Positions 25,270 through 36,187 of a stretch of DNA of 64,000 nt are shown here, piece by piece. Source of the DNA: Quillaja saponaria (lineage: Eukaryota; Streptophyta; Magnoliopsida; Fabales; Quillajaceae). The position numbers and the translations under genes are program-made. The stretch lies in the NCBI GenBank assembly GCA_029379385.1, contig CM055611.1, positions 1,798,001 through 1,862,000 on the forward strand. Reading direction: 5' to 3'. Numbering within the stretch: position 1 is the stretch's first letter; each line of letters starts with the position of its first letter. The notes beneath the pieces were generated by a model, which saw only the letters and a program-made list of their open reading frames with translations, had not been told where the DNA came from and made no database searches.

Positions 25270-25540
25270 ATGCAACTTGAGATTGCTTGAATTTGATTAC
25301 TTTTTTGTTAAGAAAGGTATGTATTGAATGCGATTGTTATGATTTATTCAACATTTTCTCATAATATTTACCTATAAAATATTACATATTTACAGAAAAA
25401 TATATTAAGAAACATGTATAATTGTAGCTGATTTGATGAATATTTTACGTTTTATTTATTGACTAATTGGTCAATGATTATGATTGATTTTGTGTGCAAA
25501 AATTGTAGCTTGGCGTCTTTTAATACTTTTCCCTTAAAGT
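25270..25540. repeat. duplicated intergenic segment (copy of 6700-6970)
   Basis: About 270 bases, including gttaagaaaggtatgtattg and tcaatgattatgattgattt, align with 6700-6970 (gttaagaaaggtatgtattg is identical). It is part of the flank duplicated together with NPF fragments. The surrounding 24936-26460 otherwise has no supportable gene. Confidence 0.7.
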
Positions 25541-26460
25541 GGAGCATGTAGATTGAGGATACTCAACTTGAATAACAACAATAATTTAAAATTTGTGAAA
25601 CATGTTTGGTAGTAATTAAAAACTGATCAAAAAGTTTTGTGGAAGAATGTCACAGAATTCCTAAGTTTTGTTGATGGATTTAAATCCATAAGGTTTGGTG
25701 ATTTATGTAAATGAATCCATCAAGAATTCTGATTTTAAAAATACATAATTGAATAAATGATTAGAATAAAACTTTTGTATCTGGTGTTGTAAAAATCAAA
25801 TTTAAAAGGTAGGTTAGAGGCTCAACTAGGCTCTAAAATTAACATAATCATAAGAATCATAAATTTTAAAATATATATATAATTATGTCCAATTTTTTCT
25901 TAATTATCCCCAACTCAAACCGTGCCATTGCCATTGTTGAATTGGAAAACTTTGTACTGTTAAACAAGTGAGAAGATTGACACTTATGACGTTAATAGAC
26001 ATGTGGGGGTCAGATAAACACTTTTGCATTCGCTCCAATAAGATTTGAATCCACAAAGTAATATACTTTTTAATTATTAGACAATTCTTTATGACTAATT
26101 AATAAAGTCTGAATAATTACTATGGACGATAATTAATATTGACTTGTCCTTTTGTTCAGTTGCAAGATAGTTTGTAAAGAATATTTTATTAAGACTAAGT
26201 ATTACAAAAGATTGTATAATATTTATATAATATATTAGATTATATAAATTTTTAGTTATATTATTATTTTATTTTTATTTTTAATATATAAATTTATATT
26301 ATTAGACATAATATAAAATGAGTTCAATAATATTAATTTATATAATTTAATTAATGTCAAATATTACATAAAATTAATTAAATAATTTTATATTATTTTT
26401 AGCTAGTATTTGGTATTATTTAAAAGGATAGAAAGGAAAATAGATTCAGAATTTGGAGTC

Positions 26461-26775
26461 AGATAGGTAGTGAAAGTAAGTTACCATTAATTACTCAGCT
26501 ATAATCCTTGCAACAGTGAAAGTGGATCCATGTGTCTTGATAAAAGTGGACCCATGTTGGATCCACACCATTCTTTGTTTCAAACTTTCAGCTATGCAAA
26601 TTAATTGATATGTAGTTAAAAAAATAAGGGTCAAAATGAAAATTAAGAAAAGTTTACACGATACAAGTAAATAATAAAAAATTATGGTGAGGATTTCTTA
26701 GGAAAACTATTGGGGAACCAATAATGTAATGCGACACTGTTGCAAGGACAAGAGTTAAATACCAATTAAAGTACT
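26461..26775. repeat. inverted repeat in duplicated NPF flank
   Basis: 26461-26518 (agataggtagtgaaagtaag ... ccttgcaacagtg) is the approximate reverse complement of 26730-26775 and of the related segments 28730-28800 and 32985-33050. The interior holds a short tandem, aaagtggatccatgt / aaagtggacccatgt, at 26518-26560. Confidence 0.55.
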
Positions 26776-27099
26776 TTAAATGTGCTCTTGTACTAGTTGT
26801 CTTGTGCAGATGAAATATTTTCAAATATAATGAGTGGGAGTGACAGACCACAGAATATTTTTATCACGGTGAAAATTTGAAAGAAATACGTTTATGTCAG
26901 ATTCATATTCTCTCATATTTTAATAAAAAAATAATTTGATCATAGCAAAATTTGTTTTCAAAATTTTAATATATTACTGAAATAGATACTTTTTTAAAGG
27001 ATAATGATGTGTCTCTGTCATTGAACATAAGTGAAAATCCAAATCCCTTTCTTGTCTGTCTATCTAGAACAACTAGCCAAGTCATAAAACAATGCTATG

Positions 27100-27235
27100 G
27101 AGATAGATACCTATTATCATGTGAAAACTTGAAAGTTAATTCAACAAAAATGTTAAGAAGATACATGATATCCTACAAATAAATTAACATTCACTCTAAG
27201 AAGACAAATTTCAAATTACTATTCTAACAAATAAA
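27100..27235. repeat. third copy of NPF 3' flank
   Basis: The stretch tatcatgtgaaaacttgaaa through caaattactattctaaca matches 7570-7680 and 33910-34025. It marks the 3' flank of a minus-strand NPF copy whose coding part here is reduced to the fragment at 27988-28140. Confidence 0.65.
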
Positions 27236-27774
27236 TGTAAAACTTTTTAAATTAAGTATGTTACAAATCAACTCTACTTATTGAGTGTAATTTGTAAATT
27301 ATTTAGTCAAATAATATTATTGTGACATTTTATAATCAACTCTACAATAATTAAAAATTATATAACAGTCCTTAAAAAAGTCATGGCACATTATTATATG
27401 AATGGACCATGAACTTTGATTTCTAAGCTCGCACTGCTTTCAAATTAAGTTAGTGCCCGCTTTTTTTTTTTTTCTTTTTTTTCTTAATTAATAAAAATAA
27501 TACACAAAAAACAAAAAACTCCATTGGAGGGCTCAGTTCTTACTTGTTAGTCAAGAAAATCACCAGTCATGTCCTTTGCATTGAAAGGATATGTTATTTA
27601 TGTCAAGAAATTTTGTCCTTTAATTTTAACAGATTATAAAAGACAAGGCTCGAATTTCTTGTTTTCGTTACCTTTTTTTTTGGTCTAACTTCCTAATTGC
27701 CGCTTCATTACATTAGATTGCTGTAATTTCTACTAGGCAGAATGAAAAAAACTCTGAAAGATTGTCAAGACTAT

Positions 27775-27870
27775 CTAATGAGAGCTGCAATTTTGACATC
27801 TCAAATGCCTATATTGGGGGTTTCAAGAGCATGCTTATGTTATTGTACGTGCAACATTGCATTTACTTAT
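27775..27870 (+). pseudogene. NPF exon 2 relic
   Basis: This reads agagctgcaattttgacatc and then the AYIGGFKSM-like segment, matching the AAIL and the AY-x-G-x-F-K parts of NPF exon 2 with the same internal deletion as 24.8 kb. It is followed without a spacer of known function by an opposite-strand NPF fragment. Confidence 0.55.
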
Positions 27871-27987
27871 TGCTTGCACACATTTCATCCCCTCAAGCCA
27901 ACTTGTGTCCATTACTTCTGAACCAATTCCTGCTCATGGACATGAGCTTTGGTTGGCATGAGCTTAGTATCCGGCACCCCTCATTAT

Positions 27988-28140
27988 AGTCATTACTCAT
28001 CCACATAGCCACATTTAATGCAGCAGTACAAATAATTTCAAAACTTTCCAATCCCAATTACTAACTCATCCAATGGCCCGGCAAAGTTCCTCATTGATTC
28101 AGGCACATTATTGATAGAAGAAATTTGCAAGACCTTCCAT
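27988..28140 (-). pseudogene. NPF exon 3 C-terminal fragment with internal deletion
   Basis: On the minus strand this matches two separated parts of the 34 kb gene: 34302-34350 (around YCIKYGYMDDY) and 34465-34575 (around NFFYNHVPESIRTF and the following helix), with the bases between them lost. It faces the plus-strand exon 2 relic immediately to its left, so two pieces of different copies have been joined in opposite orientation. Confidence 0.65.
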
Positions 28141-28159
28141 TGCTTACTTTACTATGTGC

Positions 28160-28880
28160 TCTTTTGTTCAGCTACACGACAACTAGAAAAGTATACAAGG
28201 TCACGTTTAATGGCTTTCGGTATTGTTTAAAGGAAAACACAAAGGAAATGGTAGTCTTAGTGTCACATTGTCAGAGTCAAGGGGCACAGTTTATTAATTA
28301 TAAAATTTAATAAATAAATTAAACTGTATTCTAATAATAATATTTAAAAAATTAATTACATAATAAATTAATTACATTAAATTCAAAATAAAAAATCTAA
28401 AAATAAATATTTTTTAACCTATTCTTCTTTTATCTTTTGCTCTTTACTCTATCTTTCTCTTTTCAACTTCACAAATTATTTTGTTATCTTTGTCATAAAG
28501 ATAAATGAGAATTACAGAAAAAAATTTATTAATAAAAAATAAATATAAAGTATTTTAAAAATAATAAATTTGTGACTTTAAAAATATTAGTTATGAAGAC
28601 TACTCAAAATAAAAATAAATTCAAAAATTGGGGCCTGTTAAAGTAGATAAATTTTAAAAAATAGTCCTACGTGTGACATTCTCGATAGTTAAAACTATGG
28701 TGAGAATTAAAGAATTAAAGAATGTGAATGTGACACAGTGTTGAAAGAATTAAAGCTAAGCAATTAATGCTAACTTACTTTTACTGCAACCCTATCTGGC
28801 CCCCATTTTCCTTTAAACAATACCGAAGGCCTTTAAAAACGTGCTCTTGTATATTTTTCTGGTTGTAGCTGAACAAAAAA
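28160..28880. repeat. inverted repeat, 75-80 bp arms
   Basis: The left arm 28160-28238 (ctcttttgttcagctac ... ggctttcggtattgtttaaa) is the reverse complement of 28806-28880 with about 85 percent identity by eye. The 565-base interior is AT-rich and shares 28697-28800 with 32945-33055. No target duplication is obvious. Confidence 0.65.
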
Positions 28881-31099
28881 AGAAAAGTCACACCTAATAT
28901 GTACATAGCAATTATTCAGACTTGTTTAAGATAAGTGCAGACCGTAGAATACATTTATCATGTGAAAATGAGAGAGAAAAATATTTATATTCGAAGTCTG
29001 TCTTATTGAAGGTAAGTTTCCTTACAAGATATTGTTAGATTCGAAGGAATTCAAATTGGACAAATTTTTATTATAAGAAATGAAAAATGGGAGTGAAAAA
29101 TATGTTGTGGGAATTGTTATTAATTTTATAAGGAAAATTTAAATGTCAAATTACTAATTAGTAGTCTAAGTTTTTGGTCAAATATCTTGACTTAACAAAA
29201 GTAATAATTTAAATGTAAAATTAATATTTAGTAGGCTAAGTTTTTTATCAAACATCTTGCCTTAACAAAAATAATAATAAAATAGTTAGAATTTATATTA
29301 AAGTAAATAATTTATAAATATTTATAAATACTCACAAGATCATCAAATTTGAGAATTACAAAAATTATGCTATTGTTATAGAGTCCTCCTACCTGGGTGA
29401 TTCATAAAATAAAATAAAAATAAAAAACTTTGCCTTCTCGCCACATCCTACTAATAGGCACCAGATCTTGCCAAAACTTTGCAAATGGCAGCTCACACGC
29501 GAAGAAGAAGATAATTTCATGTAATTCATTTTTGATGTATTTTTGAACGAGTGTATATCAAGATTTATTCTTGTTAAGATAAAATAAATAATAAATAAAA
29601 GATTTATAAAAAAAAAAAAAAAACTTCAAAAATAAATAGCATTGAAATTATAAACCAACCACAATGATTATGCACTTAAAAGTCTTTCTGCATCTATACT
29701 GATGTCTTTACTTTTCTTCAGTGAGGAAGGTAGACATTATACATGGGAGTTGAATTGAAGTGTCGCAGAATAGAGAGGGGTGAGTAAAGTTGGTGTATTT
29801 ATGAAAATATTTATTATTCAATCACAATAATAATCACTGATGAACTTAAATTTCTTTCTGCAACCATACAGATGTCTTTACTTTTCTTCAGTGAGCAGAT
29901 TTGGAGTTGAAGTGTTGCAGAATAGAGAGGTGAGTAGATATGGAGTATTTATATTAAAATATTTATTATTGCACCAATGAATTATGGTACTCATCAAAGA
30001 CATGCTGGTTTTGTTACACAATGTTTGTTCCATTCTTTTTTTTAGCTGAACACAAGGGTCGTCTTAAGTGTGTTTATGCCTTTTTTTCCCCCTTCATTTG
30101 GACTTCTGTAACACACGTAAGTACCACGTCTATGTCTGTTAATTCACATCAACAACGTTTGGATCAAGTTGGATGGCACATGACATCATGATGAGGGACG
30201 TAGACTAAAACAAAATTCAAACATGAAGGAGCCAATTGTATCATTTTTCGGAGGGAGATTCAGAAAAGTGTCTGGATTTCGGGTCACTAATTCAATTATC
30301 GGTTGACCCACAACGTACGTCATATTTTATCTTATTTGTAAATTATTTTATATATTTTTAATATAAATAATTTAAATACATGTAATAATTTCATGTCAAA
30401 TAAGAAATGAAAAACAATAAAAAACAAATTATAAATGAAAACTAAAGAAAAAGAAAAATGATCTATCACACCCTCCTTCTTATCAATTTTTTTTTAATCG
30501 AGCCCAGTCTTTAAATTATTGCCGGATCGACCGAGTAAAGTGAGTCAGCTAGGTCAATCACTAATCTAGATTTTAGGACTAACTTAGCTCGAAATAGCAT
30601 ACGACGAAGGTCCGAATGATTAGATTAATCAGCCAAGTCGGTCCGAACTCTATAATACCGACGCAAAGGACCATCATCTAGTGAAGATCGTTATTGACAG
30701 ACACAATTGCCATAATTAAGGAACAAATATTATTTTTGTCGAGAATCAGCAAAGACAACCACAATCATGATTTGAGATTGTGAGAGGTGACATTGAGCAT
30801 CACCAAAAACCCTTAAAGAAAATGACTACAACCAATGAGAACAAGGAGTACTACAGCCTAAAATCTCTTATGACACCATCCGAGAGTTTCAGAGACAAAA
30901 TATTTATGTCATAGTCGGAAGTTGTGGGACACAACAAAAATTACCATTGATGTTTTCAAAAAAAAATCATTAGTGACAACTAGGGCCAGAATTCAAATTT
31001 CGCAATTTGATATTTGAATTTGAATTCGATTTAATTAGTTATGAATTCAAATAAAAATACTTTTTAGAGTTTAAATTTATATTCAAATCAAATTAAAAT
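28881..31099. other. intergenic with local duplications
   Basis: No gene supported. 28940-29035 resembles 33075-33150 (gattcgaagtctgtcttatt). 29148-29190 and 29208-29260 are a short tandem of taatttagtagtctaagttttt type. 30480-30960 is less AT-rich and may be an old transposon, but I could not classify it. Confidence 0.45.
29675..29975. repeat. tandem duplication, about 170 bp unit
   Basis: Both units contain gatgtctttacttttcttca, gttgaagtgt-gcagaatagagagg, gtatttat and aaaatatttattatt. Unit 1 starts near 29675 and unit 2 near 29850. Confidence 0.75.
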
Positions 31100-31119
31100 G
31101 ATGTAGTATTCGATCTGAT

Positions 31120-31215
31120 ATTCGATCAAATTATTGGATTAAGTATTCGATTAATTATTTGATTAGGTATTCGATTAATTATTTGATTAGGTATTTGATT
31201 AATTATTTGATTAAT
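31120..31215. repeat. tandem repeat of 25-26 bp
   Basis: gtattcgattaattatttga and its variants follow one another about four times, then decay into attaattatttgattaatt. Confidence 0.8.
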
Positions 31216-31429
31216 TCACTGATATTTATAAAAAAATAATTACATATATTATAAATTTTATATAAATATTTGTATTTATTTAAATTTAAACATATATATT
31301 ACCTTTACCATTTTTACTTTGGATTTGAATCCTCTAGAATTTCATAAGAATTCTAACAAATAGAATTCTCTTAATTTTTGTTAACAACAATTCTTTGAAA
31401 ATATATTTTAATAAAATTATGAATAAAAT

Positions 31430-31572
31430 TAGGATTAAAATTAAGATTAGGATTTTAGGATTAAGGTTAAGGTTAGGTTTAAGGTTGGGGTTAGGATTAG
31501 AGTTATGGTTAGGTTAAGGTTAATTTTAGGATTAGATTTAGGCTTATACTTAGAGTTAGGATTAGGGTTCGC
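31430..31572. repeat. degenerate telomere-like tract
   Basis: About 140 bases of variants of ttaggatt, aaggttagg and ttagggtt, including one ggattagggtt near 31560, resemble a decayed (TTTAGGG)n array. Perfect plant telomere heptamers are rare in it, so it could also be an unrelated simple repeat. Confidence 0.6.
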
Positions 31573-31589
31573 AAAAGCCACAAATGTGA

Positions 31590-32275
31590 TCTTGGCAATT
31601 TATATCCTACATCTAATTTATATCTTGCTGAGGAATTAACTGTGAAGCAAGTTTTGGATCAAGCAACTGTAAAAGACAATGATAAGTTCATGAAAAGTTT
31701 AGGTATTGAAATGAAAAAAAACTTTTGACAAGTATTGGGGTGAATCTAACTTGGTGATGAGTACTATTGCAATTCTGGATCTAAGGTTGAAAATGTTGGC
31801 TATTGATACATGTTTTCCAATGATCTATGATGAGTTTGAATGTTTAATTAGGAAAAAAGAAGTTAACAATGCTCTCTTTTCAAATTTATCATGAATATAC
31901 AGCCAAGGAAATAAGTCTTGAATCAGTGGCGTCCTCTTCTTCCAATTCACAATCACCTATAGATCTTGGGAATGGAAAAAGGTAAAAAGTTATTATTATG
32001 CTTATACAAAAAGCTAGGGATCAAGAAAAAGTTCTTCACATATTTCTGATTTAGAATTATATCTTCAAGAGCCTCATTTTAGGTCTGATGAAGACGATGA
32101 CAACACTTTTAATGTGTTGGAATGGTGGAAGCAAGATCTCATCCAAGATGGCATCTGACATTCTTGCAATCCCTGTTTTTACAGTTGCCTTTGAGTCCAG
32201 TGACAGGGTCATTGACTCCTATCGATCTTCTTTAAAAAGGATACTGTCCAAGCCTTGACTTGTGGTGTAGATTGG
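31590..32275 (+). pseudogene. hAT transposase relic
   Basis: The frame-broken translation contains AEELTVKQVLDQAT, FDKYWG, LAIDTCFPMIYDEFE, ELYLQEPHFRSDED, FNVLEWWKQDLI, and ASDILAIPVFTVAFES followed by DRVIDSYRSSL and TVQALTCGVDWL. These are the RNase H-like C-terminal region and the dimerisation domain of plant zinc finger-BED hAT transposases. At least six stops or frame changes are present and the N-terminal BED finger is absent. No terminal repeats could be assigned. Confidence 0.8.
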
Positions 32276-32279
32276 CTTC

Positions 32280-33189
32280 CCATACTTGGAATCCACAAGT
32301 AGCCTATTGCATGTTAATTTGTTAAAAAGAAAGGAGAGATTTGACTTGCTTAATTGTGTTTTTGCACATAATCACTTATCTTTGTTGGTTTATATATATA
32401 TATTTATATATTATATATTTATATATTATATATTTATATATACAGATACATAAAGAGGTTGAGGAGATCAATTTTCCTTGAAGAATGAAGAGGAACACTT
32501 GTATTTTTTATAAGTAAACTTTTGTTTTATTGAGAATTTTGAGTTATGGGCAGCATGACAATATATTTGATTATGAGCCATCTATTTGATGGAAGGATCC
32601 ATAAACCATTAATATTTTAAAAATAAACTAATTTTATCTAGTTAGAGGTATGTTATTCTTAATACCATGTTTGTGGGCATTGTGATTATTTTTTAGCTTG
32701 TAAAAATACCCATGTTTGCTTTTATTGTAGCTTAGATTTAGTTGATTTCTACTATGAGATGTAGTTTTTTCAATCACTTAATAACAATAGGCTGCAAGAA
32801 GAACATACCAGTGTCATTGCTTTATTTGTAATGTGTCCTTGATGAACTTTGATTCAAAGGATTCTTCTCTCATTTCCGATCAAAATCTTATGCTCACCTT
32901 CAAAGTCATGCCCCAGTTTAAGGTTTTTTTATGGGATGGTTAAATTAATGGTGAGAATTTATTAACAACAAAACTATTAGAGAATGTGACACGTGTTGCA
33001 AGGACTGTAAATAAGTAATCAGTACTAACTTAATTTTACTGCAACCCTATCTGTACAAAAGGACAAGCAAAACATGTTTATCACGTGAAAACGAGAAAGG
33101 AAAATATTTTTTGATTCGAAGTCTGTCTTATTGAAGATACAAATTCCTCATAAGATATTTGTTTTAACTCGTGAAACTATGAAAATTTA
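32280..33189. other. intergenic; AT microsatellite and NPF flank copy
   Basis: 32390-32442 is (ta)n with tttatatattatata units. 32945-33055 is a copy of 28697-28805 (gagaatgtgacac, ttactgcaaccctatctg). No gene is supported. Confidence 0.55.
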
Positions 33190-33706
33190 CACAGGCGTGA
33201 TGGATTGAATCCACCAAATCATAATATGGCTTTCTTTAGCAATCATACCAAAAAAGGTAAGCCATGTCAATGTAGCTTTATTTCTAAGGATCGTAATAAT
33301 CAGCCCAATGAAGAGAAGTCAAGTAATGCAGTTGTTTGCTAAATCTATAACCAACAAAATCGTTCAACAAAGGAATTTCGGGGTCATTTTAATCAAACTT
33401 TTCATCCAGTTTTCGGACACTATTCTAGCCCTGGCAGCCATGAATTTTAATGAAGCATTAGATGACACATGGTTTTCGGACACTAGTGCTTCCGCGTACA
33501 AGACATCTGATTCTGATAAGCTTAATACTTTAAAACCATACAAAGGTAAAGATAAAATATTTGTTGGAGATAAAAATTTATTAGATATATCACATACTAG
33601 GACAATGACTCTTGATATAGGAAAACATAAAATTCAATAAAAGAATATCCTAGTAGTTTATGAAATAAAGAATAATTTATTATTTGTTGGTAAACTTATT
33701 TCATAG
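33190..33706 (+). pseudogene. Ty1/copia gag-protease fragment
   Basis: The translation contains KGKPCQCSFISKDRNNQPN (end of gag), then WFSDTSASAYKTSDSDKLNT with the active-site D-T-x-A in D-T-S-A form, LKPYKGKDKIFVGD, LLDISHT and KNILVVYEIKNNLLFVGKL. This is copia protease and the start of GAG-pre-integrase. It differs clearly from both larger copia elements here. Frameshifts and stops (for example at 33343 and 33638) are present and no LTRs were found. Confidence 0.75.
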
Positions 33707-33894
33707 TACTCTTAACTTGACATAAGTAATTATAGGACGTTAGGATTTATATTAAAATCATTGACTTATAAATATTTGTAAATATAAAAACTTAAAAAAA
33801 AAAGTGAGAATTAAAAAAATCATCTTATTATTATTTTCTTTCATGTCTGCTTAGAACAGCTAGCCATATTCGCCTGGAGTCGTGAAACAATGCT

Positions 33895-34150
33895 ATGGAG
33901 ATACTTTGTATCATGTGAAGGCTTGAAAGATCATTCAACAAAATGTTAAGCAGAGACATGATATCCTAAATATGAATTTTGACATCTTATCTTAATTAGA
34001 CTAATTTGGAATTACTATTCAAACAGTCTCATGTTCGATTCCCCTAAAATCGGTGAGGGGTAAGATTTAGAAAATGAGATGACTATCCAACAAAAATTTA
34101 CAATTACAATTTATAACAATGGAAGCATTCTGTAGTGACAATAATTCTAA
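33895..34150. repeat. NPF 3' flank, duplicated at 7560 and 27100
   Basis: The flank of the 34 kb gene, including gtctcatgttcgattcccct, aligns with 7570-7740 (gtctcatgttcaattcccct) and partly with 27100-27235. The duplications therefore included DNA beyond the stop codon. Confidence 0.75.
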
Positions 34151-36187
34151 TTAAGTTTCCTGGTTCCCTGACTGATTGGCTCCTATCGAAGCTTCTTCAT
34201 GACAAATTACATCTGCAGATTCCTCTTGATCTATTTGATGATCAACTTGTTCTGAAGTTTTCTCAGGATTATTTGGTTCCCCATTCTCCTCCTCAGTATA
34301 ATCATCCATGTAGCCATATTTAATGCAGTAGTACACATAAATGCAAAGCAAAACAAAACTTAGTGTTGCTAATACCAGATAGTACTTATCCAAGTGACTG
34401 TCGTTTATGGTGTCGCTAAACCAGCTCTTGAATATGAGCACAAATGGTATGCTGAAAAACTTTCCAATACCCGATACTAACTCGTGGAATGGCTCTGAAA
34501 AGGTCCTTATTGACTCAGGCACATGATTATAGAAGAAATTTGCAAGCCCTTCTTTAGCAAGTCCTTCCATTAGTCCTAATAATACAAATTGTGGTATTAA
34601 AGCAAGAATGCTCATGGAAATAGGCTTATCTGGCTTGTCCGATACGGTTAATTCTTTTTTAATCAAATGTAGTCTCTTGAGCTCCACCTGCCTTGCTGTG
34701 ATGCAGCAAAGTACAGCAGCAATCATGCCAGCACCAATCCTCCAGACTGTAATACTTTGTTTTGTCCAATCCCTCCACCAAAACACAAACACAGCTAGTG
34801 TACTTATGAGGGACTTGAGTGGAAACATAACAGACACACCAATCTCTAATCGGCCATCAAATATATCAGTATTCAAGTTGCTAGATTGCTTAACAAAGAA
34901 AGTGTTTTCAGCAGCAACTACCAAACTATAAGCGGAAAATATCAACAACAAATGTAACAATCTAGACAGCTGCATTACTTCCCTCACTTCTTTAACACTG
35001 CAAATATTCCCATTCATCTCCGATGTTTCTAGAAAACGATCACGGTTTGGAAATTTGGACTCTGCATCACTAATTATTGCCGCTTTGTTTAACCATCTAA
35101 AAAGTGTTGGAACATAAGGTAACAACTGCAGTTGACCTCTTTTATTTTTGTACACATAATTCTCATACTGTCTTTGATTCTTCCAATAATACCCTTCTTC
35201 TGAATCTGGGTATTTGATACTGAATCTCCCATAACCTGCTTTAAAGACTCTGTAGATGGTACCAAGGGGGCTACCGGTTGGTTGTTCATAGTTGTAGCAC
35301 TTGCAGCCCATCCAGAATAGTACATAACATCCTCCCATCACAATTGTTGCCACCTTGAAAGTGGTTTTCCAAGAAGAACTCCCCAGACCAAAGATAGCTA
35401 TAACACACCCAACAAGCTTAGCAGTATACCACCAAATATTGTTGTTTTTCTTCATCCTGCCCGTTTGCTCTGTTCGTTTGATCAGGGTCCTGGTTCATTT
35501 CCGTGCGTCCACTTATCTCACTATTATGCTTCAACTGATATTGGAAAAAGGCTCTCAAAGTTGGTTCTTTTCCAGATTGGCCTATTGCTAGTAGTACCAC
35601 TCCCAAATAGACCACATGAAAATATGATGTGTCAGCTGAAATCCATAATAAAGCTAACCCCTGCATTCAATAACTTATATATATGTAATTGGGAAAAAGG
35701 CTTCAATTAATATATATTTCTAGATATATATGCAATAAGGCAATAACACATTTAGGCTTTGGCAGTTCTTGTAGTTGTAGTATACGTACCATAACATAGG
35801 CAGCTGTGCATACACAAATAATCTTGAAACGACCTGTATAGGCTTCTGAGACATGAGTAAGAATGACAGCAAGTATGGCTGTTATGCCATCTAACAGATT
35901 GATGGCCATAGCACTTTGCAGTAAAGTAAGCTTCGATAAATGTGTGAGGTAATCTATCAAGACAGACACCACTGCATAGTATGCTAAGCTATAACTTAGA
36001 ATCAAACCTGAAGACGAAGTTCATTAATTAATTAAACAAAAAAAATATCAGTATAAATATAAGAGAATTTACGTTCAGCAAAGATTAATACTGATGTACC
36101 CGAAAGGAAAGGAACGGCCTTGGTGAATATAAGATGGTTGCGGCACCATTTCAATAGATTGGAGATGTTCTTCAATTTAATCGCCAT
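34151..36187 (-). CDS. NRT1/PTR (NPF) transporter, near-intact, one-base frameshift
   Basis: Three exons on the minus strand: 36187-36073 (115 nt), 36007-35790 (218 nt) and 35660-34151 (1510 nt, TAA at 34151), with introns of 65 and 129 bp and GT-AG ends. The total, 1843 nt, is one base over a multiple of three. The extra base is in the run of five A at 35449-35445, where the reading changes from GQDEE to NNNIWWYTAKLVG; with it ignored, the protein is about 613 residues, normal for the family. Visible family features are YLGVVLLAIGQSGKEPTLRAF, YSLVVAAENTFFVKQSSNLN, VELKRLHLI, and PQFVLLGLMEGLAKEGLANF, plus about 11-12 membrane helices. NPF proteins are plasma or vacuolar membrane proton-coupled carriers of nitrate, peptides or hormones; the substrate is not predictable here. 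The ExxER proton motif is not visible in exon 2. An in-frame ATG three bases upstream, or others up to 36277, could also be used. Confidence 0.85.
35445..35449 (-). other. homopolymer frameshift in the NPF gene
   Basis: The AAAAA run (minus strand) is one base too long for the reading frame. Both sides are open over their full expected lengths, and the paralogues at 47.9, 55.0, 61.5 and 63.9 kb join the same two protein segments in one frame. Confidence 0.85.

Noticed and set aside
31430..31572. A true telomere or chromosome end
   Set aside because: The tract is short, degenerate and flanked by ordinary DNA on both sides, so at most it is an interstitial relic.
34608..34931. 107-codon plus-strand frame opposite the NPF gene
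   Set aside because: It is the shadow of the conserved minus-strand exon 3; the paralogous frame at 8215-8436 is likewise a shadow.
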